A DNA stretch of 64,000 nucleotides. Source: Bettongia penicillata ogilbyi. Lineage: Eukaryota; Chordata; Mammalia; Diprotodontia; Potoroidae. The stretch covers positions 3,364,501 through 3,428,500 of the forward strand of contig JAJHZJ010000009.1 in NCBI GenBank assembly GCA_023548195.1. The letters run 5' to 3'. Below are positions 1 to 10,874 of the stretch, in pieces (the stretch's first letter is position 1; every line of letters begins with the position of its first letter). A model generated the notes under the pieces. It did no database searches. It worked only from the letters and a program-made list of their open reading frames with translations, and was not told the DNA's origin. Position numbers and translations under genes: made by a program.

Positions 1-105
1 AGTGACTTGCCCAGGGACACATAGCTAGTAGGTGTCTAAGGCCAAATTTGAACTCAGGTCTTCCTGATTTCAGGTTCAGCTACTTTGCCACTCAGTTGTT
101 TCTTC
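1..105 (-). mobile_element. CORE-SINE fragment (MIR/Mar1 type), cut by window edge
   Basis: Read on the minus strand this is the tRNA-derived head of a SINE. On plus it shows the complement of the signature 'gtgacttgcccaggg' followed by a gctagt block and a TTTGAACTCAGGTC box-B-like stretch. The rest of the element lies outside the window, so MIR and Mar1 cannot be separated. Confidence 0.75.
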
Positions 106-540
106 TTCCACTGAAAAATAACCAATAGCCTTTTCTTTTTGAGAATTCAGCTTGAAAGAGCGGTCAGAAATGATTATCATGCAGTGACCAAAGAGAAGTA
201 TTTGTACCAGTGGCCCATTCTTTGACACAGCCTCTCCTCTCCCCACTCCCGCACCCCCAACTCCATCTCCAGACCTCATTTGCTGGCAGTCTTCCACTCT
301 CTCCTAACCAAGCTGCCCATGCTCCTCTTCATGGAATTATGGCTACTAAAACCACATCTTCCACCCTATTATTTGTCTTGTCTGGTATATCTATCTATCT
401 TTTGATATAAATACCCCTAGGGTTTCATGCCAGAAACACACCCAACTCTGTTGTCTTTTCCTAGGGGCTTAGCATTAAATGGTATGTATATTCATACCTG
501 GATATGATCAATCACAAAAAATATTTTAACTAACAAAAAA

Positions 541-640
541 AGAGGACCTACTATGTGTAAGGAACCAGGAGTGCTGATAGAAAACATGACACAGTCATTG
601 TCTTCAAGGAATTTATAATCTAATAGCGGAATGTGACCTG
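541..640 (-). mobile_element. L2 LINE 3' fragment
   Basis: Plus-strand text 'acctactatgtgtaaggaac' followed by a tcattgtcttcaagg / ttataatctaat block is the complement of the L2 3' UTR (interior of the GAGGGCAGGGACTG region). It is short and diverged. About 430 bases of unassigned sequence precede it. Confidence 0.55.
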
Positions 641-671
641 TCCATATGGGGGAGGGGGAAAGGGAAGTTAA

Positions 672-910
672 TGAACAGGTATTAAGCACCTACTAAGCAC
701 CAGGCACTGTTCTAAGTGCTCTAGAAATAATATCTCATTTGATCTCTATGACAACCCTATGAGGTAGGTCCTATTATTATCTTCTCTTTACAGCTGAGGA
801 AATTGAGGCAGGCAAAATTTAAGTCACTTGCCCAGCATCACACAAGTCTAAGGATAGATTTGAATTTATTTCTGCCAGTTTCCTGGTCCTATTCACTTCA
901 ACACCTGGTT
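672..910 (-). mobile_element. MIR/THER1-type CORE-SINE
   Basis: Almost full length in reverse. A tattaagcacctac tail, ATATCTCATTTGATC, CCCTATGAGGTAGGT, TTACAGCTGAGG and CACTTGCCCAGCATCACA appear in order, then the degraded tRNA-like head. Divergence is high, consistent with an old insertion. Confidence 0.8.
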
Positions 911-917
911 TTCATAG

Positions 918-990
918 TACAGGAAACGGCACTTTTGGAATCACAAGACAGGAGTTCAAATCCCAGTTTCAATACTCATTAAGAAGGTGA
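918..990 (+). mobile_element. CORE-SINE head fragment
   Basis: The stretch with CAGGAGTTCAAATCCCAG looks like a tRNA-derived SINE head with a box B (GTTCAAATC). It lies tail-away from the preceding minus-strand copy, giving a head-to-head pair. Confidence 0.5.
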
Positions 991-1510
991 TTTTTGTCAG
1001 GTTCATAAAAGATTTCTATTTCAGGGACTGAGTAAATTTTTCTGATTATTTTTCTAGCTAAGTAAGAGTTAATCTAATATCTCCTTTCTGTCAGACTTTG
1101 TCATTATAAATTTTCTTAAGTTTCTGGGGACATTTTCTTGCCTTAGTCATGAGGGTCTAATAACTGATTTACTCTTTCTTTGAAAAGCTGGGGACATGCA
1201 GAACTTTGGTGGGGAGGAAAGGAAAGGAGCAGGAAAGGAAAACCCTGGTATGAACATCAATTCTCATTATACAAGACTATAGATGGAAGCAACATAAGAA
1301 ATGGGGTCGAAAGTCCCCTGAGACCAGTAAAGCCCTAGGAATGGTTTTTCTCAAGCAGTCTTTAAGATCAGTCTGTTTTCTTGTAATTTGTCTCTTTTTT
1401 CTTACAAATGAAGGATAGGAAAAAATAAAAACCACCCTAATCGATGATCCTGGTGAGTTCATAGGTTTAGAGCTACAAAACTGTCCCATTCACCATTAAG
1501 AAAAACAACC
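990..1510. other. unassigned intergenic sequence
   Basis: I see no gene, RNA or recognisable repeat here. There is a purine-rich patch near 1210-1245 (aggaaaggagcaggaaagg). Short open frames lack any protein-like pattern. Confidence 0.5.
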
Positions 1511-1630
1511 CTCAGAGAGAGAAAGGGATTATTCAAGGTCATATAAGTAGTTTAGAGAAAAGCTATAATTTGGACCCAATTCTTCTGATTTCAAATCCAG
1601 TGCTCTTTCCATCACATCAACACAATGCCA
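1510..1630 (-). mobile_element. MIR-type SINE head fragment
   Basis: In reverse it keeps the AAGGTCATATAAGTAGT and CAAATCCAGTGCTCTTTCC blocks typical of the tRNA-derived half of MIR. The tail half is missing. Confidence 0.65.
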
Positions 1631-1639
1631 CCCAAATAT

Positions 1640-2225
1640 GCATAGTGTTCTACAGAGGAATGAACAAATCAAGTTAGTTGTCCAGGTTTCCTGACCTCTG
1701 GGCATTTTCAACTAAATAGATGGGAAGAGGAAATACTTTCTGGGCTCATCAGGCAGCAGAAGCATTTGCTGCCTGCCTCCCTTGTTTCACATCCTTGGCC
1801 ATCTTAGAGACTGTATTCTTGCTTCCTTTTCAGGAATCATAAGAGAACTGCATAGAGGCACACCTGCTTAATGCTTGCGGTTGGGCAGAGGTTGGAAGAC
1901 TCTGGCAAAGTGCCAAAAATGCCATGAATTTTCAGTAGCTCATGGGAAATTGCTACCTCCAAGAGACCACTCCCTGATACTCCCTGGCCTCTCGCTGTCA
2001 CCATTCATGAGGCTTGTCTTGTGGTCACTACTAATCTTGTGCCAATTTGCAAAATTTGGCAGAGCCACCACTATATTTTGCCCCCAGCATATCAAAAATT
2101 AAGGATTGCCAAACCGGCACCCCATTACTAAAGCTTTGCCAAAGCTAGGAATAGGAAACATGTGGGTCAAACCATCTCTTCCCTGGAATGTAACTTATTA
2201 TATGATAGGTAGTTTATTCCACAGG
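1640..2225. other. unassigned intergenic sequence
   Basis: No recognisable repeat or gene. A 75-codon open frame at 1875-2102 shows no domain, signal peptide or splice context that I can support. Confidence 0.45.
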
Positions 2226-2229
2226 CAAT

Positions 2230-2615
2230 CAAGCAAGCAAAATGCATTTATTAAGCACCTACTGTGTACTGGTCACTGAGGTTACCAACACAAAATAGAA
2301 GTAGTCCTTGCCTTGGAGAAGCCTACAATCTTGCCAAGGATATATATCCTTGTATGTATGTATGTATGTATATCCTTGTATGTATCCTTGAATGAATAGA
2401 GAAAAATAGAGGCAAGAGATCATTTGTAGGAAGGTGTCAGCAGCTGGGGGAGAGAGGCTGTCAAGCAGGACTTCATGGGAAAGATGCAGCTTCTAAGATT
2501 CTAAGAGAAGAGAAGGAAGTGGACACCATGTGTGGCACATAGTCAGTGAAAAAGCAGATAAGAGGTCCACATACGCAGAATGTTGTGGATGGAGAACAGA
2601 AAAAAGAGGAGTTTG
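2230..2615 (-). mobile_element. L2 LINE 3' region
   Basis: The plus strand reads as the complement of the L2 3' end. It opens with 'tgcatttattaagcacctac', then gaagcctacaatctt, and later ggacttcatgggaaagatg. A TGTA tetranucleotide run (2351-2391) has expanded inside it. The downstream boundary is an L1 3' fragment. Confidence 0.75.
2351..2391. repeat. (TGTA)n microsatellite
   Basis: Roughly seven tgta/tatg units interrupted by tatcct. It lies inside the L2 copy and probably grew from an AT-rich L2 segment. Confidence 0.85.
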
Positions 2616-3010
2616 GAATATGACTGCACTATAAAGAAGTAGATGATTTCAAAGAGACATGGAAAGATTTATGTGAACTGATGCACAGTGAAGAAACTAG
2701 AACCTGGAGAATAACATACTATAAAATCAGTAGCAGAAATTGGACAGTTTTGAACACTTTTACGAAACTGATAAAGAATGAGCTAAAAAATAACGCGTAC
2801 AATAATGGCACTATAAAAAAAAGCTACTTGGAAAGTTTAAAGAGTCTTGAGCAACTCAATGGATATCCATGATTCCTGAGCACTACTGATGAAGGATGCT
2901 ATTCACATCCCAACGGGGAAGCAATGGATTCAGGTAGGGAATGAAACGTATTTTTTTAAACACAGCCAGGGAAGAAATTGGTTTTGTCCAACTATGCGTA
3001 TTTACCGCAA
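2615..3010 (+). mobile_element. L1 LINE 3' end (ORF2 C-terminus plus 3' UTR)
   Basis: The sequence encodes, with breaks, the marsupial L1 ORF2 tail. A cactataaagaag block and then 'catggaaagatttatgtgaa' match the WKDLYE-like segment, and 'gaaactagaacctgg' matches the ERSRTRR segment. Several stops and frame slips show that it is dead. It is 5'-truncated, as is usual for L1. Confidence 0.75.
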
Positions 3011-3019
3011 GAGAATTTT

Positions 3020-3235
3020 GGAGAGAGCACCACGTCTGGAGTCAAGAAAACCTGGGTTAAAATCCAGCCTCAGAAACTTACTAGTTGTGTGATTTGGGCG
3101 AAATATATAATCTCTTTTTGCTCCGGTTTCCTCATTTATAATATAGCGCCTACCATCCATAGAATTATGGATCAAATGAGATATTTGTAAAAAGAGCCTG
3201 TGCCTGGTAAAAAGTATATGATTGGGAAATGTTTA
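3020..3235 (+). mobile_element. MIR/THER1-type SINE
   Basis: Sense order is visible: 'gtctggagtcaagaaaacct', a gttaaaatcc box-B relic, cttactagttgtgtg, TTTCCTCATTTATAATA, then the GATCAAATGAGATA core and CCTGTGCCTGG tail. Confidence 0.8.
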
Positions 3236-3344
3236 TTCCCTTTTTTTCCTTTTGTTTTTAATGTAATAGGGATTACAGGGAGAGGAAAAAAAACATTTCT
3301 AGCTGGTTTTTTTTTTAACTTTAATAAATAAAAAAAGAAAGTCA

Positions 3345-3560
3345 GTTTGGCTGGGCCATAGACTGCATGAAGAGGAACAATGTATAATAAGGTCGGAAAG
3401 GTAGATGGAAGTTAGGTTGTGAATGGTTTTAAATGCCAAATAAGAGAGTTAAATACTTGATCCTAGAGGTAATAGGGAACCATTGTAGTTTATTGAGTAG
3501 GAAAGTGATGTATCAGGACCTGAACTTTAGGAAAATAACTTGAGCAACTGCAAGAAAAAT
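3345..3560 (-). mobile_element. L2 LINE (ORF2 C-terminal/3' UTR region)
   Basis: On plus, 'ttttaaatgccaaataagag', then cttgatcctagaggtaatagggaaccattg and tttattgagtagg are the complement of the L2 segment that encodes the ORF2 C-terminus. It is separate from the 2230 copy because an L1 and a SINE lie between them; both could be parts of one older L2. Confidence 0.75.
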
Positions 3561-3564
3561 AAAT

Positions 3565-3990
3565 GAGTCTAGGCAAGCAACACCAAATAGCCTTGAAATG
3601 TGGATGTTAGTTAGTACTGAAGACAAGTTTCTTGTTAATCACTTCCTTGGACTTCCCAAGTTGAAGTACACTATAGAACTTGTAAAGTAGTTAGCCTCTA
3701 ACTTCTGGGGACCTGGGCCAGGTGATCAATTAGAATTCATGTTAGGGGAAGGTTTTTCCTAAAGAATTGGGAAGAGAATGGGAACTCTCTTCTCTGGAAA
3801 TCTTCATTACATTAGGGGTTCTGGTTAGTTGGGTTCCAGTTAATTGGGGTTTATATAGCACTGGCAATCACATAGTCACAGTATTCTGCTGAGCACTGAG
3901 TACCATGATTCCTGCTCTTTGAGCAATTTCATTTTTTAAATGGCAGTATCAAATTGGTGATGATTGAACAACCTAAGGCAAAAAAATATG
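3565..3990. other. unassigned intergenic sequence
   Basis: No gene or clear repeat. A short duplicated-looking pair, ggttagttgggttcc and gttaattggggtt, occurs near 3822-3852. Confidence 0.45.
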
Positions 3991-4004
3991 ATGGGATATA
4001 AATA

Positions 4005-4265
4005 TTCAGTATTCAGAGAAACATGAGAAGTATGGACTGAAGCAAAGTGAAATGAACAGAAATATATACAAGAAATGCAAAAATGTAAATTGAAGAAACA
4101 ACAAGATTAATGTGAATATTGTATAATTATAATGACCAAGCCTGGTCTCAGAGAATAGATGAGAACAATGACCCTTTATCTTTACCGAGGTAGAGGACAT
4201 TAGAAATGAAATATCACAGGTACTATGAGGTATAGTCAATGCATTTGTTGCTCCTTTCTCCCTTG
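4005..4265 (+). mobile_element. L1 LINE 3' fragment
   Basis: The stretch 'gaagcaaagtgaaatgaaca' followed by gaaatatatacaagaa matches the marsupial L1 region just after the ORF2 stop. The end of the 3' UTR is lost. Confidence 0.65.
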
Positions 4266-4539
4266 CCCCTTCCCTTCATCTCTACCCCCAACTCACTGGG
4301 ATTGGCCAGACTCCATTAGGGTGGGGTGGAGGAGGAATCTACTAACTGAAACTCCCTCCTTTCCTTCCGTTACCTCAGATTGGGATGCAAAATGAGCAGA
4401 AAGGAAGAGTATTATGACTGCTCACATCACTTGGATGAGCTGGAAATTACCACATACCATGGAGGACATCCCACCCCCACACCCCCAGGCCTTAGCACTT
4501 GCCCTGCCTCTGCAGCCTAAGGTACTCCAAAGATTTCCA

Positions 4540-4705
4540 TACATGTTGCATCTGATTTGTCTTATATGTATTATCTCTTCCAATTAGAGTATGAACTTCT
4601 TGAGAACAAGGACAAATTTGTTTTTTCTATTTTTACTCCCATGCTGTAAATATAGTGCTTGGTACATGGCAAGCACTTAAGTGATTCATTCATTCATTCA
4701 TTTTC
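4540..4705 (+). mobile_element. L2 LINE 3' terminus
   Basis: Sense L2 end with 'tatgaacttcttgagaacaa', ggacaaatttg, tagtgcttggtacatgg and a terminal ATTC repeat (4682-4703). Tandem short 3' repeats of this kind are characteristic of L2. Confidence 0.8.
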
Positions 4706-4904
4706 ATTCAAACTCTGGTATAGGAGAAGTCTTGCTGTTTAAATAAAGGGAGGTGGAGAGAGATGAATGTGTTGTAAAAATGAAAAAGAATTCTTGAAAA
4801 ATTAATGGGTGAAAGGAATCCTTTGTACAAGGTTATTATCCACCATTAGACCTATATTCAATACTGTCTCACTCCAAGGTATACCAGGAAGCATTTCTAT
4901 GCAG

Positions 4905-5013
4905 ATGATATTTTATATATACATATATATAAAATATATATATATGTGTGCATGTGTATACACATCTATCTATACATATACATATATGCACATATGTATG
5001 TGTATGTATGTAT
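4905..5013. repeat. AT/GT-rich simple repeat
   Basis: Alternating TA, TATATG and GTATGTAT units with several perfect alternating purine-pyrimidine runs. Open frames across it are artefacts of the repeat. Confidence 0.85.
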
Positions 5014-5029
5014 AAACAAATAGACAGGG

Positions 5030-5640
5030 ATCTTAGTCCTAATCTTTCTGCTGAGCTCATCAGTTGTCTACCATGCACCTCCAATTGGATGTCCAATCCA
5101 TTAGCAATCTTATCAATTCTCCTTCCCCAAGGTCACTTGCTTGTGTCTCCTTTCACTGGGTCACTAACTCATTACTTTTTGCTTGGACCATTGCAATAGT
5201 CATTGAACCCCCAGCCTTCAATCTCTCTTTTTTTTCTAAGCCATCCATACAACTGCCAAAATAGCATTTCTAAAACACAATTCAGATCACACTGCTTTGC
5301 TCTTTAGTAAAATCCCCATGGCTCACCATTGCCTCTGGGATAAAACAGAAACTTCAAAGTGTAGAATTTAAAACCATTCACAAACTGGTTTCAACCCACC
5401 TTTCCAGATTTACTTCAACATGACTTCTTTCCACACACTCTGAGCTCCAGTCACTTGCTGGAGCCGCTGAGTTTCAGTCCACTTGGAGGTGCTGAACTGG
5501 GCAATCCTTCTCCCATTTCCATTCATATCTTTGTGCAAGTCTTCCTCCATGCCTGGAGGGTACCTCTTTCTCACTTCTTCTGCTTAGAATCTCTGGTTTC
5601 TTTCAAGGCTCAGCTCAGACAACACCTTTTGTCAGAAAAC
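5030..5640 (+). mobile_element. L2 LINE ORF2 C-terminus and 3' UTR
   Basis: Sense L2 with the segments in order: ggaccattgcaatagtcattg (the DYCNSL-like codons), 'tccatacaactgccaaaata', cacaattcagatcacac, a cctctgggataaaacagaaac block and ttcaaggctcagctcagacaacacc. All reading frames are broken. It ends where the antisense L1 begins. Confidence 0.85.
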
Positions 5641-6640
5641 ACTTTTTTTTATCATTTCTTTTTTTTGTTAATTTTTTTCTTTTCAGTTTTCTATAATCAC
5701 TTCCATAAATCTTAGACTTTCTCCCCCTTCCTCCTTCTTCTCTCTCCCCTCCCTCCCTGAGATGGCATGCAATCTTATATGGGTTCTACACATACATTCT
5801 TATTAAATACATTTTCACCTTAGTCATGTTGCATAGATGAATTAAAATGAATGGGAGAAACCATGAAAACAAAACAAAACAAAACATAGCACAAGAGAAA
5901 ATACTTCTGCTTCATTCCGCAATTCAATTCCATAGTTCTTTCTCTGGATGTGGAAGGTATTTTGACTCAAGAGTCCATTGGAAATGTTTTAGGTTATTGC
6001 ATTACTGCATACTCTGGTAGACCAGAAAAATTCCTCATATATGGTGGTTGTTACTGTCTACAAAGTTCTCCTGGTTCTGCTCCTTTCACCAAGCATCAGT
6101 TCACATAAGTCCTTATAGGCCTCTCTGAAATCTTCCTGTTCATTATTTCTAATAGCACAATAGTATTCCATTACATTCATATACCACAACTTGTTCAGCC
6201 ATACCCAGTATATAGGCATCCCCTCTATTTCCAGTTCTTGGTCACCACAAAGAGAGCTGCTATAAATATTTTTGTACATATGGGACCCTTTCTCATTTCT
6301 GTGATCTCTTTGGGATACAATCCTAGAAGTAATATTGCTGGGTCAAAGAGTATGCAGATTTTTGTAGCCTTTTTGGGCATAGTTTCAAGTTGCTCTCCAG
6401 AATGGTTGGATCAGTTCACAGCTCCACCAACAATGAATTAGTGTTCCGACTCTCCCACATTTTCTCCAACATTTTTCATCTTCCTGTTTTGTCCGTTAGC
6501 CAATCAGATAGGTGTGATGTGGTACCTCAGAGTTGTTTTGATTTGCATCTCTTTAATCAATAGCGATTTAGAGCATTTTGTCATATTACTATAGATAGAT
6601 TTATTTTCTTCCTCTAAAAACTGCCAGAAAATATTTTTTA
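5641..6640 (-). mobile_element. L1 LINE, antisense, 5'-truncated (3' ~1 kb)
   Basis: Plus strand begins at the T-rich complement of the poly(A) tail. It passes through the 3' UTR (ggcatgcaatcttatatggg, and the AAAAC repeat at 5861-5886) and then ORF2. On minus, ORF2 keeps the CW-type segment (CW-K-CG-VGTL-HCWW) and the terminal YYCAIRNNEQ...ERSRTRRTL block. A 73-codon open stretch survives at 6058-6279; stops and frameshifts occur upstream. This is the best-preserved L1 in the window. Confidence 0.9.
6058..6279 (-). pseudogene. L1 ORF2 C-terminal remnant
   Basis: The 73-residue frame aligns by eye with the last part of L1 ORF2p: a WLNKLWY.N block, MEYYCAIRNNEQ, and a terminal ERSRTRR. It lacks the endonuclease and the reverse transcriptase, so it cannot be active. 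It lies inside the antisense L1 described separately. Confidence 0.8.
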
Positions 6641-6694
6641 AAAAAAACTTCTCCTATCACACATAGCTACAGCATGTCTAGACAGTGACAGTGT

Positions 6695-6935
6695 ATATAG
6701 TGAAGATAGGGCACTTCACTATGTGACACAGAAAGATCTGTATTCAAATTCTGCCTCAGACACTATAGTTTTGTGATCCTGGGCAAAGCATGAAACACCT
6801 CACAGTTTCAGTTTTCTCAACTATAAAATGGGGATAATAATGCCTCCTACCTCATAGGGTTGTTATTAGAACTAAAAATAATAATGAATAAAATGTGCTT
6901 TGTAAACCTTAAAGGAACATATAAATATGAATTAT
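6695..6935 (+). mobile_element. MIR/THER1-type SINE
   Basis: Sense element: gtattcaaattctgcctcag, gatcctgggcaaag, tcaactataaaatggggat, 'acctcatagggttgttatta', then an aaatgtgctttgtaaacc tail. Nearly full length. Confidence 0.85.
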
Positions 6936-6954
6936 TATGTGTATAATAATATAT

Positions 6955-7085
6955 GTATGTTGTATCTTCCCATCTCCTAGAATATAACCTCCTTGAGGGT
7001 ATCTTTTATCCTGTCTTTGTATTCTTTAGTGCTTAACACAATGCCTGAAACATAATAGGTGCTTAATAAATGCTTACTGGTAATT
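6955..7085 (+). mobile_element. L2 LINE 3' terminus
   Basis: Sense L2 end: 'cctagaatataacctccttg', agggtatct, tagtgcttaacacaatgcctg, then aggtgcttaataaatgctt. It directly follows a MIR. Confidence 0.8.
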
Positions 7086-7089
7086 TCAT

Positions 7090-9570
7090 CATGTGATATC
7101 TTATTATATGATAAGAATACCTTCTACATAATAAGTACTTAGTGAATATTTTCTAGACTTCATTGCATTATACCAGGTGCTATTGGATAATTTAAATAAC
7201 TTTCTAACTTTTTTTGCTATTATAAAACTCTATATGTTTACCTGCAGTTCCTAGCAATTAAATAAAAATCTGGATGGGGGACAGATATTTAAATGAATGG
7301 TTGTGTTTTTGTTTCAGAGGTAGGAAGATGGGGCACAAGTCAGACAACTAAGTCCTATTCAGTCTGGGATGGGTGCAACTGGTAGTAGCAATGGACCAGA
7401 GAGCAGACAGAGCAACACCTGTCTTTTCCTTTCCAATGGAAAATGAAAGTAAGACGTAGGGAAAGGACTTGACTGGGATGTAAAAGTGTCTCCAGGGTTT
7501 TACCATTGAGAACTGGTAGAAGATTCTGTGCAGCTGGCCACCTGTCTTCAATGGAGTCCTAATTAATATATCTATATTCTATCCAAGTGAATGGCAAATG
7601 CAGACTATTACCTATTACATTGTGGGGATGAGGTACAAAGAAAAGACAGGCAGGATCTCTGAGTCCTCTTACTCACAACAGATTTTGTACCTCAAAGGAA
7701 CAGGTTAGTATCTGCATGATTTTTTGAGTCTAATTCTCAGATATGAGAAGGGACTGATAAGGACAGTGCCTCTTGAGAACTGTAGGATAATCATAAATAT
7801 GCAAACATAGCATGGCGGAGGCATTTATGGCACGCTATACACAGTTAAATCACATATCTTCCAAAATGTCCTTGTTCTGTAGGGCACCGTGGTCCATACG
7901 GCACAGAAGCACGCATTGTTACAGGTACTACCAAAATACTAGTTTGTAGAGCTCCAAGGAAAACCCAGGGAGCTCTTCAGAAGATAAAGAACAATGGTAA
8001 AAGAAAAATAGCCCTTTGCTCATACTAGAACCCTGATCTGTTAAAGGAGATGGTTGAATGGAGAGGTATTCCGCAGGTCTACCTGTGTTAGAAGTCACCT
8101 TGCCTTTCTCTCCATCTTCTTACTCTCTCCATCAGACACAGGTTCCACAAATCCCTATTGGCAGGGCGTGGAAGTGCCACACTTGGACTAACTCCTCTCC
8201 AACAGGTAAACAGTTGAATCATGGTCAGGGCTGCTATCACTGTTGGTGCTCTGGACTTACTGTCCAGATTTGTTGCCCAGGTTCTAGTCTGTGTTGTCTA
8301 GACTTCTTGCCTGGGTTACTGATCTACCTTGTTCAATCTGGTTTCCTTGGATGGGGAACGTATTGCCTACCCTGAGCTGTGCTCCTTCAATCCAAGCTAT
8401 AGTACTCAGGCTTAGGAGGTAGTGCTTGCCCAAAGCCTTGTTCTTACATATCCTCCACCTCTAGCTTGTCTACCCAGTTCTGACCCATTGAACTTTTTCT
8501 TGAGTTTTCCTCACTGGGGAATGCTCTGTTCTAGTCCGCTTCCAATCATCACCTTAGCCATGGCACCACTGGTTTCCACAGTTGGCCCAATCCCTATCAC
8601 AGCAAGGACCTCAGCATACACAGAAGGATCTGCTGTACAGGTTCTTAGATCTACTTTTCTAAAAGGAAAGCAACTTTTGAGGGGTCATCAATGTACTTTA
8701 ATCAAGCACATATATCATTCCCTTAGTTCAGGGAAAAAAGTCAGCACCCTGAACTTCAGAGAAAATACAAACAGAAATTACAAGCAGAAATTACCAACAG
8801 AAAGACCAACAGACAGGGCTTCCAGCTATCTGACCATAGACAACAAGTATATCATTACCAGAGAGAAGCACCACCATCATCTGGATTTTTAAAACCAGGA
8901 GGCTCTTTAGCAGCTACCCAGAGTCTCATCTGGCATACCAACCTTCTGAAAAATAAGCCCCAAAGTAGGACCTCATCTCAGAGTGAGGTTCTCTATTAAG
9001 AGCTAGAGGGCAGGACCCTCATGACCCTGTGCCTCATTAGAAATTAACAAAAGGTGTCTGAGGTCTATTAATGGATAGGTAAGACCTTTAACTCTTGCCC
9101 CTACCTACCATTAACCTTACATTAACATTACAATCCCATTCCCAATCCTTACTCTATTATCATTTGTCCTCCAAGCCTCAGTTCTTCACATTACACCTAG
9201 AACTTAATGCTCCCTCTAGTACCAGGGAGGATGGAAACATGCAAAGACCATGGAGAACAGAAGATGAGACTGATGCAAAAGACAAAAGTATTGTTTTTAA
9301 AGATATTCTGCCATGCCCGTAGGGACAAAGTCAATGACTTTAGAGCTCGTTAGGGAAGCTGGCATCGGAGCTGTTCTGAAACTCCATTCTAGACCAAATA
9401 ATAGGAAACAAACTTAAACTGAAGGGAGAAGACTTAAGTTATAAAAGAAGATACAAAGAAGAACCTTACTCTATGAGATTCATTCACTTTTTAATGTGGT
9501 AGTGCATGGAAATTTAGGATTATCTGAGCTAAAAAAATGATGCTTCTGAATGAGACTATAGATACAGGGC
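7090..9570. other. unassigned intergenic sequence with two medium open frames
   Basis: The largest stretch here without a repeat I can name. Open frames of 105 codons (8058-8375) and 156 codons (8422-8892) lie in the same orientation. The protein composition is not convincing, no motif is recognisable, and no splice sites or poly(A) signal stand out. It could be an old unnamed repeat or LTR-type insert. 7800-7960 has several CpGs (atggcggagg, gcaccgtggt, tacggcacag), unusual for the window. Confidence 0.4.
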
Positions 9571-9574
9571 TACA

Positions 9575-9745
9575 AAACTCCTTCAAAGTCATCATCTCTT
9601 AATTTTACAGTTATGGAAACTGAGACCCAGAAAAGCTAAGTGACTTGCCCAAAGTCACATGGGTAGTAAAGTGGCATAAGTAGGATGGAACCCTGGTTCT
9701 CTGATTCCAAATACAGCACACTTTTCATTGTCAAGCTGCATTTCA
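9575..9745 (-). mobile_element. MIR-type SINE
   Basis: Reverse element with TTTTACAGTTATGGAAACTGAG, AAGTGACTTGCCCAAAGTCAC and a degraded head ending in TTCCAAATACAGCACAC. Confidence 0.8.
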
Positions 9746-9814
9746 ACAATTTAATTCCCTAGTACTTTTGTTCCTCCTAAATATTTTCATGTTTATATAT
9801 CTGATACAGCTTTA

Positions 9815-9950
9815 GAAAGTCAATGGTCTGATAAGATTTATATTTCCTTGAGTGAAGGTATTGTCAAATGTTTGTATCATATTCACCAGTATCTAGCAAT
9901 GCCTGCCACAGAGTAGATGCTTTAGAAATATTTGCTGACTGTTTTATCTT
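9815..9950 (+). mobile_element. L2 LINE 3' fragment
   Basis: Sense: 'ttccttgagtgaaggtattg', ccagtatctagcaatgcctgcc, agtagatgctttagaaatatttgctg. Only the last ~130 bases of L2 remain. Confidence 0.65.
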
Positions 9951-9984
9951 CTCCATAATAGTCCCAACCAACACATGTAGGGTA

Positions 9985-10245
9985 AAGGAAGACAATATGC
10001 ATTTATATTATACCTACTATGTGCCAGGTACAGTGGTAAGCACTTTTATCAATATTATCTCATTTGATCCTAACAATGACCCTGTAAAGTAAATGCTATT
10101 ATTATCTTCATTTGGGGATTGAGCAAACACAAGTTGAGTGACTTAGCCAGGGTCACATAGCTAGTCAGAATCTGAGGACAGATTTGAACACAGGTTTTTC
10201 TGATTCCATGTCCAGTACTCTATGCACTACCACACCAAGAGAAAC
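9985..10245 (-). mobile_element. MIR/THER1-type CORE-SINE
   Basis: Nearly complete in reverse: 'tatgcatttatattatacct', actatgtgccaggtac, TTATCTCATTTGATCC, CCCTGTAAAGTAAATGC, AGTGACTTAGCCAGGGTCAC, TGAACACAGG, GTACTCTATGCACTACCAC. Confidence 0.85.
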
Positions 10246-10344
10246 ATGTCCTTAGGGAGTAACAGATTTGGAATCCACATTTGATATTTGAAATTCACCA
10301 CTGGTCACTGAGTATAATTTGTGTTTTCCGAGGAAGGTGGGATA

Positions 10345-10510
10345 GTCAAAGTAAGAGGGAAATTTGGGGGAATCTGGTTTCTATTCCTAGCTCTCCTACT
10401 ATATGGCCTTGGGTAACCTATGATCCTTGAAAAGTACTTTTAAAAGATGAAAATGAACCTTACCTCTCTTCACTCAAATAGAGTTGTCAAATAGATCAAT
10501 GGAATTATAA
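10345..10510 (+). mobile_element. MIR-type SINE
   Basis: Sense and worn: ctattcctagctctcctactat, atggccttgggtaacc, then aaagatgaaaatg and a weak tail. Confidence 0.55.
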
Positions 10511-10609
10511 AAGAGAATGATTTTCATACTCTATGGAAGCTCAAGTCATAATCCAACCATTCTTTTCTTCCTAGAAAGGAAAATATTAAGAGAGCATTTT
10601 GTGCTGCAT

Positions 10610-10870
10610 AGTACCTTTGCATTGGCCCAGTTTGAGCTGTGGCTTTCAGGAGGAGTCAGAAAATTGCTTTCACCATCACACAACCACAACCAATTAAAAC
10701 TGTACCTCCCACTTAATAATAACTTCAAAGGCTAAGGAACAGCTGAGTGAAATGAGACACCATCATTTGCGCATCTGTCCAGAGGTCTGCCTGCAGCAAC
10801 CTACACTTAATTTAATCATTTCAAGCTCTAATACTAAAGACCTGAAATGAGGAGGTATATTTTTTCAGTG
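10610..10870. promoter_or_regulatory. candidate conserved non-coding block
   Basis: Repeat-free, balanced composition between two mobile elements. Recognisable short motifs are a RUNX-like AACCACA (10681-10687), TTTGCGCAT and repeated TTAAT/ATTA cores. Conservation cannot be judged from one sequence, so this is a candidate only. Confidence 0.3.
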
Positions 10871-10874
10871 CACC

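Noticed and set aside
2230..2615. A separate long repeat family opening with catttattaagcacctac
   Set aside because: Its segments are the reverse complement of L2 (for example the ctattgcaatagtcc-type stretch), so these copies are antisense L2.
8422..8892. 156-codon open frame
   Set aside because: Longest non-repeat frame but with no recognisable domain, no splice or promoter context, and a His/Thr/Lys-rich tail that looks like chance translation.
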